The translations under genes and the position numbers were made by a program. Of a DNA stretch of 64,000 bases, positions 26,255-36,792 are shown piece by piece; the stretch's first letter is position 1, and every line of letters starts with the position of its first letter. Below the pieces are notes generated by a model. It did no database searches, was not told where the DNA came from, and worked only from the letters and a program-made list of their open reading frames with translations. The DNA lies in NCBI GenBank assembly GCA_002336245.1, contig DDDG01000019.1:1-64000 (forward strand). The letters run 5' to 3'. Source of the stretch: Flavobacteriales bacterium UBA1986 (GTDB taxonomy: Bacteria > Bacteroidota > Bacteroidia > Flavobacteriales_G > Salibacteraceae).

Positions 26255-26629
26255 ATGCCTACAATACAGCAGCTTGTAAGAAAGAGTAGACAGAGCAATT
26301 CTAAGTCCAGCAAATCCGCTGCACTAGACGCATGTCCTCAACGTAGAGGAGTATGTGTTCGAGTTTACACCACAACACCTAAGAAACCAAACTCAGCAAT
26401 GAGGAAGGTGGCGAGGGTTAGATTAACCAATGCCAAGGAGGTGAATGCTTACATCCCTGGAGAAGGTCACAACCTTCAAGAGCACTCCATCGTGTTGGTG
26501 CGAGGTGGTCGAGTGAAGGACCTTCCAGGTGTTCGATATCACATCGTACGTGGCGCTCTTGATACTGCAGGTGTTGAAGGACGATCACAACGTAGGTCTA
26601 AGTACGGAACAAAACGACCAAAGAAATAA
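26255..26629 (+). CDS. rpsL: 30S ribosomal protein S12
   Basis: 124 residues. The start is placed at the ATG at 26255 ([13 protein letters not shown]) as in all S12; the frame extends nine codons upstream to a TTG without support. S12 sits at the decoding centre and checks codon-anticodon pairing. The conserved loops [11 protein letters not shown] and [13 protein letters not shown] are intact, and Lys43 and Lys88, the usual sites of streptomycin-resistance changes, are unaltered. It is the first gene of the str-S10-spc-alpha series and is separated from rpsG by 8 bases. Confidence 0.98.
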   Translation: MPTIQQLVRKSRQSNSKSSKSAALDACPQRRGVCVRVYTTTPKKPNSAMRKVARVRLTNAKEVNAYIPGEGHNLQEHSIVLVRGGRVKDLPGVRYHIVRGALDTAGVEGRSQRRSKYGTKRPKK

Positions 26630-26637
26630 GCTGAATA

Positions 26638-27105
26638 ATGAGAAAGAGCAGGTCAAAAGGATTTCGAGTTGAGCCAGACCCAAGATTTGGGGATGAGCTA
26701 GTTACACGCTTCGTGAACAATCTAATGCTAGAAGGCAAGAAGAATACAGCTTTCAAGATTTTTTACGCAGCTATTGATCGTGTAGCCGAAAAAACGAGTG
26801 AAGACGGATTAGAGGTTTTCAAAAAAGGATTGAGTAATGTTACTCCTCAGGTTGAAGTTAGAAGTCGACGTGTTGGTGGTGCCACTTTTCAAATTCCAAC
26901 TGAGGTTCGTCAGAGCCGTAAAGTGTCTTTAGGAATGAAGTGGATGATCAGCATGGCTCGTAAGAGAAACGGTCGTTCAATGGGCGAGAAACTTTCAGAC
27001 GAGATAATGGCTGCATACCGTGAAGAAGGTGGAGCATTCAAGAAAAAAGAGGATACACATAGAATGGCCGAAGCGAATAAAGCTTTTGCTCACTTTAGAG
27101 TATAA
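26638..27105 (+). CDS. rpsG: 30S ribosomal protein S7
   Basis: 155 residues, close to the short bacterial form. S7 nucleates assembly of the 16S 3' major domain and lines the E site. Family stretches are [28 protein letters not shown] and [15 protein letters not shown]. In E. coli S7 is the translational repressor of the str operon through a site between rpsL and rpsG; here that gap is only 8 bases, so such a site could not be in the spacer. fusA follows after 6 bases. Confidence 0.98.
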   Translation: MRKSRSKGFRVEPDPRFGDELVTRFVNNLMLEGKKNTAFKIFYAAIDRVAEKTSEDGLEVFKKGLSNVTPQVEVRSRRVGGATFQIPTEVRQSRKVSLGMKWMISMARKRNGRSMGEKLSDEIMAAYREEGGAFKKKEDTHRMAEANKAFAHFRV

Positions 27106-27111
27106 CAGGAG

Positions 27112-29223
27112 ATGGCAAAAAGAGATTTACAAGTTACGCGTAACATCGGCATCATGGCTCACATTGATGCTGGTAAGACGACTACCTCGGAGCGTATTCT
27201 TTATTACACAGGTCTTTCCCACAAAATTGGTGAGGTGCATGATGGTGCCGCAACTATGGACTGGATGGAGCAAGAGCAGGAGCGTGGTATTACAATTACC
27301 TCAGCTGCAACAACATGCTTTTGGAAATTCAAAGGGACCGAGTATAAGATTAACATCATTGACACTCCTGGACACGTTGACTTTACTGTAGAGGTAGAGC
27401 GTTCATTGCGTGTATTGGATGGTGCGGTAGCTGTTTTTTGTGCTGTGGGTGGTGTTGAGCCACAATCTGAGACAGTTTGGCGTCAAGCTGATAAGTATCA
27501 CGTTCCACGCATCGGGTTTGTAAACAAAATGGACCGTTCAGGTGCTGATTTTTTCTCAGTGGTTGAGCAGGTGAAAGAACGTTTGGGGGCAAAGCCAGTT
27601 CCACTTCAGGTTCCAATTGGAGCAGAAGATGATTTTCGTGGGGTAGTCGATTTGATTTCGATGAAAGGAATTATTTGGAACGAGGATGACATGGGAATGA
27701 CTTTCCAGGAAGTTCCAATTCCAGAAGATTTAGTTGAGACAGTAAACAACTACAGAGACTTGCTCATCGAATCTGTTGCTGAATCAAATGAGGAGTTGAT
27801 GGAGAAGTTCTTCGAGGACTCTAGTTCGATTTCTGAAGAAGAAATGATTGAGGCAATCCGTCGTTCTACAATCAATATGGAAATCACGCCGATGTTGTGT
27901 GGTTCTGCTTTCAAGAATAAAGGTGTTCAAACTATGTTGGATGCCGTGATGCAATACCTTCCTTCTCCTCTGGATGTTGGAGCTGTAACTGGAATTAATC
28001 CAAATACAGGTAAAGAAGAGCAACGTAAGCCAGAGGCCTCTGAGCCTATGTCGGCATTGGCATTTAAAATTGCAACCGACCCATACGTAGGACGTCTTTG
28101 TTTCTTCCGCATGTACTCGGGTACATTGGATGCGGGTTCTTATGTCTTGAACACAAGAACGGACAAGAAAGAGCGTATTTCTCGAATTTTCCAAATGCAT
28201 TCCAACAAGCAGAATCCGATCGATAGCATTGAAGCAGGAGATATTGGAGCAGCGGTTGGGTTTAAGGACATTCGTACTGGAGACACCCTTACTGCAGAAA
28301 AAAGCCCATTGGTTCTTGAGTCAATGTCTTTCCCAGAGCCAGTTATTGGTGTGGCTATTGAGCCTAAGACTCAAGCTGACGTTGATAAACTCGGTGTTGC
28401 TCTTGGTAAATTGGCCGAAGAGGATCCGACCTTCCAGGTGAAGACCGACGAAGATTCAGGTCAAACTGTAATTTCTGGAATGGGTGAATTGCACTTGGAA
28501 ATTCTCGTTGATCGATTGAAGAGAGAATTTAAAGTTGAGTGTAATCAGGGTGCACCTCAAGTAAATTACAAGGAAACTATCCTTGCTAAGATTGATCACC
28601 GTGAAACTTACAAGAAACAAACTGGTGGTCGCGGTAAATTCGCCGACATTCAAGTAACCATTGAGCCAGTTGAAGATCCTGAAAAAGAAGGATTGGAATT
28701 CGTAAACAGCATTAAAGGGGGTAATATTCCGCGTGAATTCATCCCGTCTGTTGAAAAAGGATTTAGAACTGCGATGTCTAATGGGCCTTTGGCCGGATAT
28801 GTAGTAGACAGCTTAAAAGTCACATTGACTGATGGAAGTTTCCACGCAGTTGACTCGGATTCACTTTCATTTGAGGTTGCAGCAAAATTGGCTTTCCGTA
28901 CGGCAATGCCAAAAGCACAACCAGTGCTTCTCGAGCCAATCATGAAGCTAGAAGTTGTTACTCCTGAAGATAACATGGGTGACGTTGTAGCTGACTTGAA
29001 CCGAAGAAGAGGTCAAGTGGATGGTATGGACTCTAGAGCAGGCGCTCAAGTAGTAAAAGCAAAAGTTCCCCTTTCTGAGATGTTTGGTTACGTCACAGCA
29101 TTGAGAACAATTACATCTGGTAGAGCTTCTTCTACAATGGAATTCTCACACTTTGCGGAGTGTCCGAAGAACATTGCTGAAGGGGTAATCGCTAAAGTTA
29201 AAGGTAACGTAGCAACGGCTTAG
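27112..29223 (+). CDS. fusA: Elongation factor G
   Basis: 703 residues. The GTPase that moves tRNA and mRNA through the ribosome after peptide bond formation and helps recycle ribosomes. G1 [10 protein letters not shown]2 region RGITITSA, G3 DTPGHVDF and G4 NKMD are all present in the first 150 residues; domains II-V follow with [10 protein letters not shown] and [12 protein letters not shown]. It is directly followed by rpsJ after 4 bases. No tuf gene lies between fusA and rpsJ, unlike E. coli, which agrees with the Bacteroidota order. Confidence 0.98.
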   Translation: MAKRDLQVTRNIGIMAHIDAGKTTTSERILYYTGLSHKIGEVHDGAATMDWMEQEQERGITITSAATTCFWKFKGTEYKINIIDTPGHVDFTVEVERSLRVLDGAVAVFCAVGGVEPQSETVWRQADKYHVPRIGFVNKMDRSGADFFSVVEQVKERLGAKPVPLQVPIGAEDDFRGVVDLISMKGIIWNEDDMGMTFQEVPIPEDLVETVNNYRDLLIESVAESNEELMEKFFEDSSSISEEEMIEAIRRSTINMEITPMLCGSAFKNKGVQTMLDAVMQYLPSPLDVGAVTGINPNTGKEEQRKPEASEPMSALAFKIATDPYVGRLCFFRMYSGTLDAGSYVLNTRTDKKERISRIFQMHSNKQNPIDSIEAGDIGAAVGFKDIRTGDTLTAEKSPLVLESMSFPEPVIGVAIEPKTQADVDKLGVALGKLAEEDPTFQVKTDEDSGQTVISGMGELHLEILVDRLKREFKVECNQGAPQVNYKETILAKIDHRETYKKQTGGRGKFADIQVTIEPVEDPEKEGLEFVNSIKGGNIPREFIPSVEKGFRTAMSNGPLAGYVVDSLKVTLTDGSFHAVDSDSLSFEVAAKLAFRTAMPKAQPVLLEPIMKLEVVTPEDNMGDVVADLNRRRGQVDGMDSRAGAQVVKAKVPLSEMFGYVTALRTITSGRASSTMEFSHFAECPKNIAEGVIAKVKGNVATA

Positions 29224-29227
29224 GAAG

Positions 29228-29533
29228 ATGGCACAGAAGATTAGAATCAAACTTAAATCCTACGATCACAACTTGGTTGACAAGTCAGCTGAGAAGATTG
29301 TAAAGACGGTAAAGTCAACTGGTGCAGTAGTAAGTGGACCTATTCCACTCCCTACTAACAAGAAGATTTTCACTGTATTGAAGTCACCTCACGTGAATAA
29401 GAAAGCTCGTGAGCAATTCGAACTGGCTTCATACAAAAGATTGATGGACATCTACAGTTCCTCTTCAAAAACAGTCGACGCTTTGATGAAGCTTGAGCTT
29501 CCTTCGGGAGTTGATGTTGAAATCAAGGTGTAA
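29228..29533 (+). CDS. rpsJ: 30S ribosomal protein S10
   Basis: 101 residues. S10 binds the 3' domain of 16S rRNA and, as NusE, takes part in antitermination with NusB. The family signature is visible in [27 protein letters not shown] and [14 protein letters not shown]. In E. coli it opens the S10 operon behind its own promoter; here it begins 4 bases after fusA and no promoter is visible, so str and S10 genes appear fused into one unit. Confidence 0.98.
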   Translation: MAQKIRIKLKSYDHNLVDKSAEKIVKTVKSTGAVVSGPIPLPTNKKIFTVLKSPHVNKKAREQFELASYKRLMDIYSSSSKTVDALMKLELPSGVDVEIKV

Positions 29534-29552
29534 CTATAGAAAAGACAGAATC

Positions 29553-30170
29553 ATGCCTGGATTGATTGGAAAAAAAGTTGGGATGACCAACGTATATGAT
29601 GAGCAAGGAAAGAACCATCCTTGCACCATCCTTGAGGTTGGACCTTGTACTGTTGTACAAGTGAAGACTGAGGAAGTAGATGGTTACAGCGCTGTGCAAA
29701 TTGGCTACGGAGAAAAAGCGGAGCATCGCACAACCAAAGCCGAATTGGGTCATGCCAAGAAAGCCAAGGTCGCTACTCCTGTCAAAATGATTGAGGTAGA
29801 TGGATTTGCTGCTGAAGTAAAGTCGGGCGATGTTTTGAGCGCTGAGATTTTCGAAGAAGGTGAATTCGTGGATGTTGTTGGAACAACAAAAGGAAAAGGT
29901 TTTCAAGGGGTTGTGAAGCGTCACGGTTTTGGTGGTGTTGGACAAGCTACTCACGGTCAGCACAACAGACTGAGAGCTCCTGGATCTATTGGTGCGGCCT
30001 CTTATCCAAGTCGTGTATTCAAAGGAATGCGCATGGCTGGAAGAATGGGAAACGCCAGAATGACGGTTCAGAACTTGAGAGTAATTAAAGTTTTAAAAGA
30101 GCAGAACATTCTTTTGGTTCGCGGTGCAGTACCAGGCGCAAAAGGCTCTTACGTAATCGTTGAGAAATAA
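29553..30170 (+). CDS. rplC: 50S ribosomal protein L3
   Basis: 205 residues. The frame is open from 29493, inside rpsJ, but L3 begins with the [13 protein letters not shown] motif, so the ATG at 29553 is chosen. L3 is one of the first proteins in 50S assembly and its loop reaches toward the peptidyl transferase centre; that loop reads [33 protein letters not shown]. The distance to rpsJ is 19 bases and to rplD 3 bases. Confidence 0.97.
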   Translation: MPGLIGKKVGMTNVYDEQGKNHPCTILEVGPCTVVQVKTEEVDGYSAVQIGYGEKAEHRTTKAELGHAKKAKVATPVKMIEVDGFAAEVKSGDVLSAEIFEEGEFVDVVGTTKGKGFQGVVKRHGFGGVGQATHGQHNRLRAPGSIGAASYPSRVFKGMRMAGRMGNARMTVQNLRVIKVLKEQNILLVRGAVPGAKGSYVIVEK

Positions 30171-30173
30171 GTC

Positions 30174-30800
30174 ATGGAAGCGATTCTAATCGATAAGACA
30201 GGAAAAGACCTTGGAAAAAAGGTTAAGCTGAACAAGTCAGTGTTCGGAATTGAGCCCAACGAGCATGCCATGTATTTGGATGTGAAGGGAACTCTTGGAG
30301 CACGCCGTCAAGGTACACACCAGTCGAAAGAACGTGGTGAAGTAGTTGGCTCGACTCGTAAAATCAAGCGCCAAAAAGGAACAGGTACTGCCCGTGCAGG
30401 AAGTATCAAGAATCCATTGTTTAGAGGTGGAGGACGCGTATTCGGACCAAGACCTCGTTTGTACGATATCAAACTGAACAAGAAGGTTAAGGTATTGGCA
30501 CGGAAGTCTGCTTTGAGCACTAAGGCTGCGGCCAACCGTATGGCCGTTATTGAGGATTTCTCTTATGAGAAGCCTTCGACAAAAACATTCCAAGCTTTGG
30601 TTGATAACCTCAGTATTGAAGGAAAGAAAGCAACCTTTGTAATGACGGATGCAGACAAGAATGTAATGTTGTCAGCGCGGAACATTCCAAACGCGAAGAC
30701 GATTTCAGTAAACGAATTGAACACCTACGAAATCATGAAAGCAGATAAACTCATTTTGAGTGAAGCTAGCGTGAAGGCAATTGAGGGTATTCTTTCATAA
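30174..30800 (+). CDS. rplD: 50S ribosomal protein L4
   Basis: 208 residues. L4 lines the narrow part of the peptide exit tunnel with its extended loop, seen here as RKIKRQKGTGTARAGS and NPLFRGGGRVFGPRPR. In E. coli L4 also represses its own operon through attenuation in a long S10 leader; such a leader is missing here, so this control probably does not exist in the same form. The C-terminal domain (ARNIPNAKTISVNELNTYEI) is complete. Confidence 0.97.
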   Translation: MEAILIDKTGKDLGKKVKLNKSVFGIEPNEHAMYLDVKGTLGARRQGTHQSKERGEVVGSTRKIKRQKGTGTARAGSIKNPLFRGGGRVFGPRPRLYDIKLNKKVKVLARKSALSTKAAANRMAVIEDFSYEKPSTKTFQALVDNLSIEGKKATFVMTDADKNVMLSARNIPNAKTISVNELNTYEIMKADKLILSEASVKAIEGILS

Positions 30801-30810
30801 GTAAAAGGAA

Positions 30811-31101
30811 ATGGGAACTATTATAAAACCAATCATTACCGAAAGACTGACGGAAGAGGCCGAAACTCAAAACCGTTATGGTTTTGTGGTTGATCAAAAG
30901 GCGAATAAGCTTGAGATCAAGTCTGCAGTTGAAGAGATGTACGGCGTAAGCGTTCGTTCGGTAAATACCATGAATTATTTGGGTAAACCAAAATCAAGGT
31001 ATAGTAAGTCAACCATCATGAAGGGTCGCACTGCCAACTACAAGAAGGCAATTGTGACTTTGGCAGACGGAGAAGAAATCGATTTCTACAGCAACGTCTA
31101 A
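30811..31101 (+). CDS. rplW: 50S ribosomal protein L23
   Basis: 96 residues, near the usual bacterial length. L23 lies at the tunnel exit and is the docking site for trigger factor and the signal recognition particle. The opening [24 protein letters not shown] and the motif [17 protein letters not shown] are typical. It is placed between rplD (10 bases before) and rplB (10 bases after). Confidence 0.97.
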   Translation: MGTIIKPIITERLTEEAETQNRYGFVVDQKANKLEIKSAVEEMYGVSVRSVNTMNYLGKPKSRYSKSTIMKGRTANYKKAIVTLADGEEIDFYSNV

Positions 31102-31111
31102 GAAGAAGGAA

Positions 31112-31936
31112 ATGGGAATCAAGAAATTTAAACCGAATACACCTGGTCAGCGATTTAAGCAGGTTGTAGATTTCGAAGAAGTAACAACGAATACTCCGGA
31201 GAAGAGTTTGATCGTTTCGATCAAAAGATCTGGTGGTCGTAACAACACCGGTAAGATGACTGTACGTTATCGCGGTGGAGGGCACAAACGCGCATATCGT
31301 ATCATCGATTTCAAGCGTGATAAGTTTGGCGTTCCTGGAACAGTGAAGACCATCGAGTACGATCCAAACAGAACTGCATTCATCGCATTGGTTCAGTACA
31401 AAGACGGAGAAAAGAGATATATCATCGCGCCAAGCGGACTGGAAGTAGGTCAAGAAATTATTTCTGATGCTAAAGCTGCACCAGAAGTAGGTAACACTCT
31501 TCCAATTAAGAATGTGCCTTTCGGTACTGTTCTTCACAACATCGAGTTGAACCCTGGTCAAGGTGGTAAATTCGCCCGAAGTGCTGGTGCATATGCACAG
31601 CTAACGGCGAAGGATGGTAAGTATGCGATTTTAAAAATGCCTTCTGGCGAAACTCGCATGGTACTTCAAACTTGTTTGGCAACTGTTGGATCAGTTTCGA
31701 ATTCAGATCATTCACTTCAAGTTTCAGGTAAAGCTGGTAGAAATAGATGGTTGGGTAGACGTCCGAGAACTCGTGGTGTCGCAATGAACCCAGTCGATCA
31801 CCCAATGGGTGGTGGTGAAGGAAAGAGTTCTGGAGGACATCCACGTTCAAGAAACGGGATACCTGCAAAAGGCTTTAAGACCCGTGCTAAGAAAAAGCCG
31901 TCGAACAGATTTATTGTAGATCGCAAGAAAAAATAA
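31112..31936 (+). CDS. rplB: 50S ribosomal protein L2
   Basis: 274 residues. L2 is needed for subunit joining and shapes the peptidyl transferase region. The RNA-binding stretch [20 protein letters not shown] and the C-terminal signature [17 protein letters not shown], with the conserved His, are present. Stop at 31934-31936; rpsS begins 8 bases later. Confidence 0.98.
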   Translation: MGIKKFKPNTPGQRFKQVVDFEEVTTNTPEKSLIVSIKRSGGRNNTGKMTVRYRGGGHKRAYRIIDFKRDKFGVPGTVKTIEYDPNRTAFIALVQYKDGEKRYIIAPSGLEVGQEIISDAKAAPEVGNTLPIKNVPFGTVLHNIELNPGQGGKFARSAGAYAQLTAKDGKYAILKMPSGETRMVLQTCLATVGSVSNSDHSLQVSGKAGRNRWLGRRPRTRGVAMNPVDHPMGGGEGKSSGGHPRSRNGIPAKGFKTRAKKKPSNRFIVDRKKK

Positions 31937-31944
31937 GGTGAGAG

Positions 31945-32211
31945 ATGAGTAGATCGCTTAAAAAACCTCCATTTGTACATTACAAACTTGAACAAAAAGT
32001 TCTTGAGACTCAGGGTTCTGGAAAGAAGTCTGTCATCAAAACTTGGTCGAGGTCGTCCATGATTACTCCGGACTTTGTAGGCTTAACAATTGCCGTACAC
32101 AATGGAAACAAGTTTATCCCTGTCTATGTCACAGAGAACATGGTAGGACACAAATTGGGAGAATTTTCTCCAACCCGTTCCTTTAGAGGACACGGTGGAA
32201 AAAGAAGATAA
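31945..32211 (+). CDS. rpsS: 30S ribosomal protein S19
   Basis: 88 residues. S19 pairs with S13 in the head of the small subunit and contributes to intersubunit bridge B1a. Start [18 protein letters not shown] and the motif [26 protein letters not shown] region with [10 protein letters not shown] at the end identify it clearly. The gap to rplV is 21 bases. Confidence 0.98.
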   Translation: MSRSLKKPPFVHYKLEQKVLETQGSGKKSVIKTWSRSSMITPDFVGLTIAVHNGNKFIPVYVTENMVGHKLGEFSPTRSFRGHGGKRR

Positions 32212-32232
32212 CAGAGTTAAAGCTTAAACACG

Positions 32233-32652
32233 ATGGGAGTTCGTAAGCGAAAATCAGCAGAGGCGCGAAAAGAGGCGAAGAAGAACATCTTCCTAGCACG
32301 CCTGAACAATTGCCCCACTTCCCCACGGAAGATGAGATTGGTGGCGGATATGATTCGGGGTGAAGGAGTGGAAAAAGCTTCTGGAATCTTGCAGTTCAGT
32401 AAACAAGACGCAGCACGTCGTCTAGAAAAACTTCTTTGGTCGGCTATTGCCAACTACGAGGAGAAATCTGGAGAGAGTTGGGAAGGTTCGGAACTGGTAG
32501 TAAAAGAAATTATGGTAGACAGCGGACGTGTGTTGAAGCGTATCCAGCCAGCTCCTCAGGGACGGGCTCATCGCATCAGAAAGCGCTCAAACCATGTGAC
32601 TTTGATTTTAGGAACAAAAGAGAATACAGTCGAAGATGGGGCAGAAAACTAA
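32233..32652 (+). CDS. rplV: 50S ribosomal protein L22
   Basis: 139 residues, about 30 longer than in E. coli, mainly through a basic N-terminal stretch ([17 protein letters not shown]). Its beta-hairpin reaches into the exit tunnel ([22 protein letters not shown] region). The 3' end overlaps the start of rpsC by 17 bases in another frame, the longest overlap in the ribosomal series, which implies coupled translation of L22 and S3. Confidence 0.97.
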   Translation: MGVRKRKSAEARKEAKKNIFLARLNNCPTSPRKMRLVADMIRGEGVEKASGILQFSKQDAARRLEKLLWSAIANYEEKSGESWEGSELVVKEIMVDSGRVLKRIQPAPQGRAHRIRKRSNHVTLILGTKENTVEDGAEN

Positions 32653-33343
32653 TCCAATAGGTAACCGTCTCGGAATCATCCGAGGATGGGATTCAAACTG
32701 GTACGGTGGTAAACGCTACGAAGCCAAGTTAGTTGAAGACTACGAAATTCGTCGTTATCTTCATGCACGTTTGGAAAAAGCAGGTGTTTCGAAGATCATT
32801 ATTGAGAGAACTCTCAAGTTGATTACGGTAACAATTAAAACCGCTCGTCCGGGTATCATCATTGGAAAAGGCGGTTCTGAGGTTGACAAGCTGAAAGAAG
32901 AGTTGAAGAAGATCACGAACAAAGAGGTTCAAATCAACATCTTCGAGATCAAGCGTCCTGAAATGGATGCTGCCCTTGTCGCTGAAAGTATTGCCAAACA
33001 AATTCAAGGTCGAATTTCTCATCGTCGTGCTTCGAAGATGGCCGTTGCTTCTGCAATGCGCATGGGGGCTGAAGGAATCAAGATCATGATTTCTGGTCGA
33101 TTGAATGGTGCTGAAATGGCACGATCTGAGAGTTATAAAGAAGGACGTATTCCATTGCATACTTTCCGAGCTGACATCGACTACTGTTTGAAAGAAGCTC
33201 ACACATCATATGGCCGATTGGGCATTAAAGTGTGGATTTGTTTAGGTGAAGTATATGGAAAACGCGATCTCTCACCGGTATTGTCTGCTCCTAAAAGAGC
33301 ACCAAAACCGAGAATGAGATCTGGAGGCGGACCTAAGAAGTAA
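32636..33343 (+). CDS. rpsC: 30S ribosomal protein S3
   Basis: 235 residues. S3 forms part of the mRNA entry channel and has helicase activity together with S4. The N-terminal [14 protein letters not shown] and the KH domain with its GXXG loop ([15 protein letters not shown]) are clear, as is the C-terminal domain around [19 protein letters not shown]. The first 17 bases lie inside rplV. rplP follows after 18 bases. Confidence 0.98.
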   Translation: MGQKTNPIGNRLGIIRGWDSNWYGGKRYEAKLVEDYEIRRYLHARLEKAGVSKIIIERTLKLITVTIKTARPGIIIGKGGSEVDKLKEELKKITNKEVQINIFEIKRPEMDAALVAESIAKQIQGRISHRRASKMAVASAMRMGAEGIKIMISGRLNGAEMARSESYKEGRIPLHTFRADIDYCLKEAHTSYGRLGIKVWICLGEVYGKRDLSPVLSAPKRAPKPRMRSGGGPKK

Positions 33344-33361
33344 TAGTTAAGAATACGAACG

Positions 33362-33790
33362 ATGTTATCACCGAGAAAGACAAAATACCGTAAAGCGATG
33401 AAGGGGAGGGTTAAAGGCCTTGCCCAACGTGGAAGCACGATTGCTTTTGGTACTTACGCGATTAAAACCCTAGAGCCAGGACGTTTGACATCACGTCAGA
33501 TTGAATCAGCTCGTATTGCCGTAACGCGGTATATGAAGCGGGAAGGAAAAGTTTGGATCCGTGTATTTCCAGATAAGCCCATTACAAAGAAACCTGCAGA
33601 GGTTCGTATGGGTAAAGGAAAAGGTGGATTTGACCACTGGGTTGCTCCAGTAAAACCGGGAAGAATACTTTTTGAAATTGAAGGAGTCGACCCAGATAAA
33701 GCACGCGAAGGACTTAGATTGGCAGCACAAAAGCTTCCACTCTTGACGAGGTTCGTGACTAGAAATGATTTTGTACCGAACAAGAAATAA
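33362..33790 (+). CDS. rplP: 50S ribosomal protein L16
   Basis: 142 residues. L16 helps place the acceptor arm of aminoacyl-tRNA in the A site and is added late in 50S assembly. Signature stretches: [36 protein letters not shown] and [19 protein letters not shown]. The site of the Arg81 hydroxylation known from E. coli falls in the RMGKGKG region. rpmC starts 6 bases later. Confidence 0.98.
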   Translation: MLSPRKTKYRKAMKGRVKGLAQRGSTIAFGTYAIKTLEPGRLTSRQIESARIAVTRYMKREGKVWIRVFPDKPITKKPAEVRMGKGKGGFDHWVAPVKPGRILFEIEGVDPDKAREGLRLAAQKLPLLTRFVTRNDFVPNKK

Positions 33791-33796
33791 GAGGAA

Positions 33797-34000
33797 ATGA
33801 AACAAGCAGTAATTCGGGAAATGACTTCTGAGGAGCTTTCAGAACGCCTGGAAAACGAAGTGGAAAATTTTGGAAAAATCAAAATGAACCATACCGTTTC
33901 TCCTCTTGAGAATCCTATGTTGCTTCGGGAGAAGAGAAGAACCATTGCACGTTTGAAGACAGAGATTCGAAAACGTGAGCTTGCTGATATCAAGAACTAG
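33797..34000 (+). CDS. rpmC: 50S ribosomal protein L29
   Basis: 67 residues of two antiparallel helices. L29 lies by L23 at the tunnel exit. It opens [19 protein letters not shown] and ends in the helix [19 protein letters not shown], the typical PS00579-type region. Position between rplP and rpsQ, 6 and 5 bases away, supports the call. Confidence 0.95.
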   Translation: MKQAVIREMTSEELSERLENEVENFGKIKMNHTVSPLENPMLLREKRRTIARLKTEIRKRELADIKN

Positions 34001-34005
34001 TAGAG

Positions 34006-34263
34006 ATGGCAGAAAGGAATTTAAGAAAAGAGAGAATTGGAGTTGTTTCTAGCTCAGCAATGGATAAGTCCATCGTTGTGAGCGTTGAGATTCGCGAGAA
34101 GCACCCTAAGTATGGAAAGTTCGTCTTGAAATCGAAAAAATTCATGGCGCACGATGAAAAAGAGCAAAGTGGTGTAGGGGATACTGTGCGTATCATGGAA
34201 ACCCGTCCATTGAGTAAAAGCAAACGATGGAGATTAGTCGAAATCGTAGAAAAAGCTAAATAA
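34006..34263 (+). CDS. rpsQ: 30S ribosomal protein S17
   Basis: 85 residues, an OB-fold protein that binds the 5' domain of 16S rRNA early in assembly. [22 protein letters not shown] and [27 protein letters not shown] cover the family core. The gap to rplN is 21 bases. Confidence 0.97.
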   Translation: MAERNLRKERIGVVSSSAMDKSIVVSVEIREKHPKYGKFVLKSKKFMAHDEKEQSGVGDTVRIMETRPLSKSKRWRLVEIVEKAK

Positions 34264-34284
34264 ACGAGCTAAAGAGCATCTAAG

Positions 34285-34653
34285 ATGATCCAGCAAGAAT
34301 CAAGACTGCAAGTAGCAGACAACAGTGGAGCGAAGGAAGTCCTTTGTATCCGCGTACTCGGAGGAACGAAACGTCGTTACGCTTCCATCGGTGACAAAAT
34401 TGTTGTTACTGTGAAAGATGCTATTCCTTCGGGTAACATCAAAGCAGGTACAGTGTCACACGCAGTTGTGGTACGTACAAAAAAAGAAGTCCGCAGAATG
34501 GACGGATCGTACATTCGATTCGATAACAACGCTGTGGTATTGTTGAACCCTACAGGTGAAATGAGAGGAACTCGGATCTTCGGACCAGTTGCCCGTGAAT
34601 TGCGCGAAAAGCAATTCATGAAAATCGTTTCGCTTGCACCTGAAGTATTGTAG
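34285..34653 (+). CDS. rplN: 50S ribosomal protein L14
   Basis: 122 residues, the invariant length for this protein. L14 forms intersubunit bridges B5 and B8 and is the binding site of the silencing factor Rsf[21 protein letters not shown] and the region around [20 protein letters not shown] are highly conserved. rplX begins 3 bases after the stop. Confidence 0.98.
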   Translation: MIQQESRLQVADNSGAKEVLCIRVLGGTKRRYASIGDKIVVTVKDAIPSGNIKAGTVSHAVVVRTKKEVRRMDGSYIRFDNNAVVLLNPTGEMRGTRIFGPVARELREKQFMKIVSLAPEVL

Positions 34654-34656
34654 ACG

Positions 34657-34977
34657 ATGGCCATTAAATTTCACGTCAAAAAAGACGACAAAGTTCGTGT
34701 CATATCTGGAGAGCACAAAGGCCAAGAAGGTCGCGTACTCTTAATTGATCGCGAGAAGTATCGCGCTTTGGTTGAAGGAGTAAATCTTGTAAGCCGTCAT
34801 CAAAAGCCCAGTGCTGTTAACCCAGATGGTGGTATTGTGAAAAAAGAAGCAGCCATTCACCTTTCCAATCTTTCAGTGATTGATGGTGAAGGAAATGCAA
34901 CCCGTGTTGGACGAAAGTTGAACAAAGAGGGTAAGTTGATAAGGTATTCTAAGAAATCAGGAGAAGAGATTAAGTAA
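34657..34977 (+). CDS. rplX: 50S ribosomal protein L24
   Basis: 106 residues with an N-terminal KOW motif ([20 protein letters not shown]). L24 starts 50S assembly by binding the 5' end of 23S rRNA. The last base of its TAA is the first base of the rplE start codon (TAATG), so translation of L5 is coupled. In E. coli rplN-rplX-rplE open the spc operon; no internal promoter is visible here. Confidence 0.97.
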   Translation: MAIKFHVKKDDKVRVISGEHKGQEGRVLLIDREKYRALVEGVNLVSRHQKPSAVNPDGGIVKKEAAIHLSNLSVIDGEGNATRVGRKLNKEGKLIRYSKKSGEEIK

Positions 34978-35525
34978 TGTATTCACCAAGACTAAGAGAT
35001 ACGTACCGCAACGAAATCGTTCCTGCACTCAAGGAGAAGTTCGCCTACAAAAGCATCATGGAGGTGCCTAGGGTTGAAAAGATCATCTTGAATCAGGGAG
35101 TTGGTAATGCGGTAGCAGATAAGAAGCTCGTTGAGAACGCAGTTCAAGAGATGAGTAAAATCGCAGGACAAAAAGCGTTGGTAACACGCTCTAAGAAGGA
35201 TATTTCGAACTTCAAGGTTCGTAAAGGAATGCCTATTGGAGCAAAAGTGACCTTGCGCGGAGAGAAGATGTACGAATTTTTGGATCGTTTTGTCTCTGTT
35301 GCCCTTCCAAGAACTCGTGACTTCAGAGGCATCAATGCCGCTGGTTTTGACGGACGAGGAAACTACAACATGGGAATTAAGGAGCAAATCATCTTTCCCG
35401 AGATCGACATCGATCAAGTAGCCAACATTACAGGAATGGACGTCACGATTGTGACAACTGCTAAAACTGATGATGAAGCTTACGCATTATTGAAATCATT
35501 TGGCTTACCCTTTAAAGAGCGATAG
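34977..35525 (+). CDS. rplE: 50S ribosomal protein L5
   Basis: 182 residues. L5 binds 5S rRNA with L18 and contacts P-site tRNA and S13. [31 protein letters not shown] and the loop [20 protein letters not shown] are characteristic. Its start overlaps the rplX stop by one base; rpsN follows after 3 bases. Confidence 0.98.
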   Translation: MYSPRLRDTYRNEIVPALKEKFAYKSIMEVPRVEKIILNQGVGNAVADKKLVENAVQEMSKIAGQKALVTRSKKDISNFKVRKGMPIGAKVTLRGEKMYEFLDRFVSVALPRTRDFRGINAAGFDGRGNYNMGIKEQIIFPEIDIDQVANITGMDVTIVTTAKTDDEAYALLKSFGLPFKER

Positions 35526-35528
35526 ATT

Positions 35529-35798
35529 ATGGCAAAAGAATCCATGAAAGCGAGAGAGCGCAAACGCGAAAGAATGGTCGCTCAGTTCGCAGAGAAACGT
35601 CAGGCTTTGAAAGACGCCGGTGATTGGGAAGGACTTCAAAAGCTTCCTGCAAACTCATCTTCTGTGCGCTTGCACAATCGATGTAAATTAACTGGCCGCC
35701 CACGTGGGTACATGCGTCAGTTTGGTATTTCAAGGGTTACTTTTAGGGAAATGGCCTTGAACGGTTTGATTCCCGGAGTGAAAAAAGCCAGTTGGTAA
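35529..35798 (+). CDS. rpsN: 30S ribosomal protein S14, zinc-free type
   Basis: 89 residues. S14 binds in the head of the 30S subunit near the P and A sites. This is the longer form without the CxxC...CxxC zinc ribbon; only one Cys occurs ([18 protein letters not shown]). The C-terminal end [18 protein letters not shown] is typical. Use of a zinc-free S14 beside a zinc-free L36 fits a ribosome with low zinc demand. Confidence 0.97.
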   Translation: MAKESMKARERKRERMVAQFAEKRQALKDAGDWEGLQKLPANSSSVRLHNRCKLTGRPRGYMRQFGISRVTFREMALNGLIPGVKKASW

Positions 35799-35817
35799 AA
35801 GATTTAATAGAAGAAAA

Positions 35818-36219
35818 ATGACAACCGATCCGATAGCAGATTATTTGACGAGGATTAGAAACGCGATTAAATCGCGTCACCGTGTGGTGGATATTCCAGC
35901 TTCAGGTTTGAAGCAGGAAATCACTAAGATTCTCTTTGAGAAAGGCTATGTATTGAACTACAAGTTCGATGCAGAGGCAGGTCCTCAGGGCACAATTAAA
36001 ATCGCCTTGAAGTATCATCCGGTGAGTAAAATTCCGGCTATCAAGAAGATTGAACGCATTTCGAAACCAGGACTACGTAAGTACACTGGTTCGTCAAACC
36101 TTCCTCGCGTGATGAATGGTTTGGGAATCGCAGTTCTTTCAACTTCGAAAGGAGTAATGACCGACAAGGAAGCCCGTGCGGCAAACGTTGGTGGTGAAGT
36201 ATTGTGTTACGTCAGCTAA
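35818..36219 (+). CDS. rpsH: 30S ribosomal protein S8
   Basis: 133 residues. S8 binds the central domain of 16S rRNA and in E. coli represses the spc operon at the L5 coding region. DPIADYLTRIRNAIKSRH at the N-terminus and GLGIAVLSTSKGVMTDKEAR at the C-terminus are the family signatures. It lies 19 bases after rpsN and 12 before rplF. Confidence 0.98.
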   Translation: MTTDPIADYLTRIRNAIKSRHRVVDIPASGLKQEITKILFEKGYVLNYKFDAEAGPQGTIKIALKYHPVSKIPAIKKIERISKPGLRKYTGSSNLPRVMNGLGIAVLSTSKGVMTDKEARAANVGGEVLCYVS

Positions 36220-36231
36220 AGAATAAGACTT

Positions 36232-36780
36232 ATGTCACGAATTGGTAAAGAGCCCATAGTAGTCCCAGAAGGAATCGAATTGACCGTTGAAGGCAAAGAG
36301 GTTCGTGTTAAAGGGAAATTGGGTGAACTGAAAGAAACGATAAAAGGAAACGTTGAGATTAAACTCGAAGACGGTGTTCTTACTGTGACTCGCGGAAGCG
36401 ATCATAAAGACGACCGCGCAATGCACGGTTTATATCGTTCTTTGGTTAACAACATGATCGTTGGTGTATCTGAGGGTTACAAAAAAGATATGGAATTGGT
36501 TGGTGTAGGTTTTCGGGCCACGTCAACTGGTCAGCAGTTGGATTTGTCACTTGGCTATTCACACAACATCATCTTTCAACTTCCAGAAGAGATTACGGTT
36601 GTAACAACCTCAGAAAGAGGTCAAAATCCAACCATTTCGCTGACTTCATACGACAAGCAGTTGTTGGGTCAGGTAGCGGCAAAGATTCGTTCGATGCGTA
36701 AACCAGAGCCTTACAAAGGAAAAGGTGTAAGGTTCGTAGGAGAAGAAATTCGTAGAAAAGCTGGTAAATCAGCCGGATAA
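36232..36780 (+). CDS. rplF: 50S ribosomal protein L6
   Basis: 182 residues with two similar alpha/beta domains, at about 8-80 and 85-175. L6 lies at the base of the L7/L12 stalk near the factor-binding site. MSRIGKEPIVVPEGIELTV and the C-terminal KPEPYKGKGVRFVGEEIRRK identify it. The next gene, rplR, starts 12 bases later. Confidence 0.98.
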   Translation: MSRIGKEPIVVPEGIELTVEGKEVRVKGKLGELKETIKGNVEIKLEDGVLTVTRGSDHKDDRAMHGLYRSLVNNMIVGVSEGYKKDMELVGVGFRATSTGQQLDLSLGYSHNIIFQLPEEITVVTTSERGQNPTISLTSYDKQLLGQVAAKIRSMRKPEPYKGKGVRFVGEEIRRKAGKSAG

Positions 36781-36792
36781 TAGAAGAGTACG

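Noticed and set aside
27784..28200. 138-codon minus-strand frame opposite fusA
   Set aside because: Lies entirely within EF-G with no start signal or known motif.
31016..31561. 181-codon minus-strand frame opposite rplW/rplB
   Set aside because: Antisense to two invariant ribosomal genes; composition is typical of a reversed ribosomal sequence and no domain is seen.
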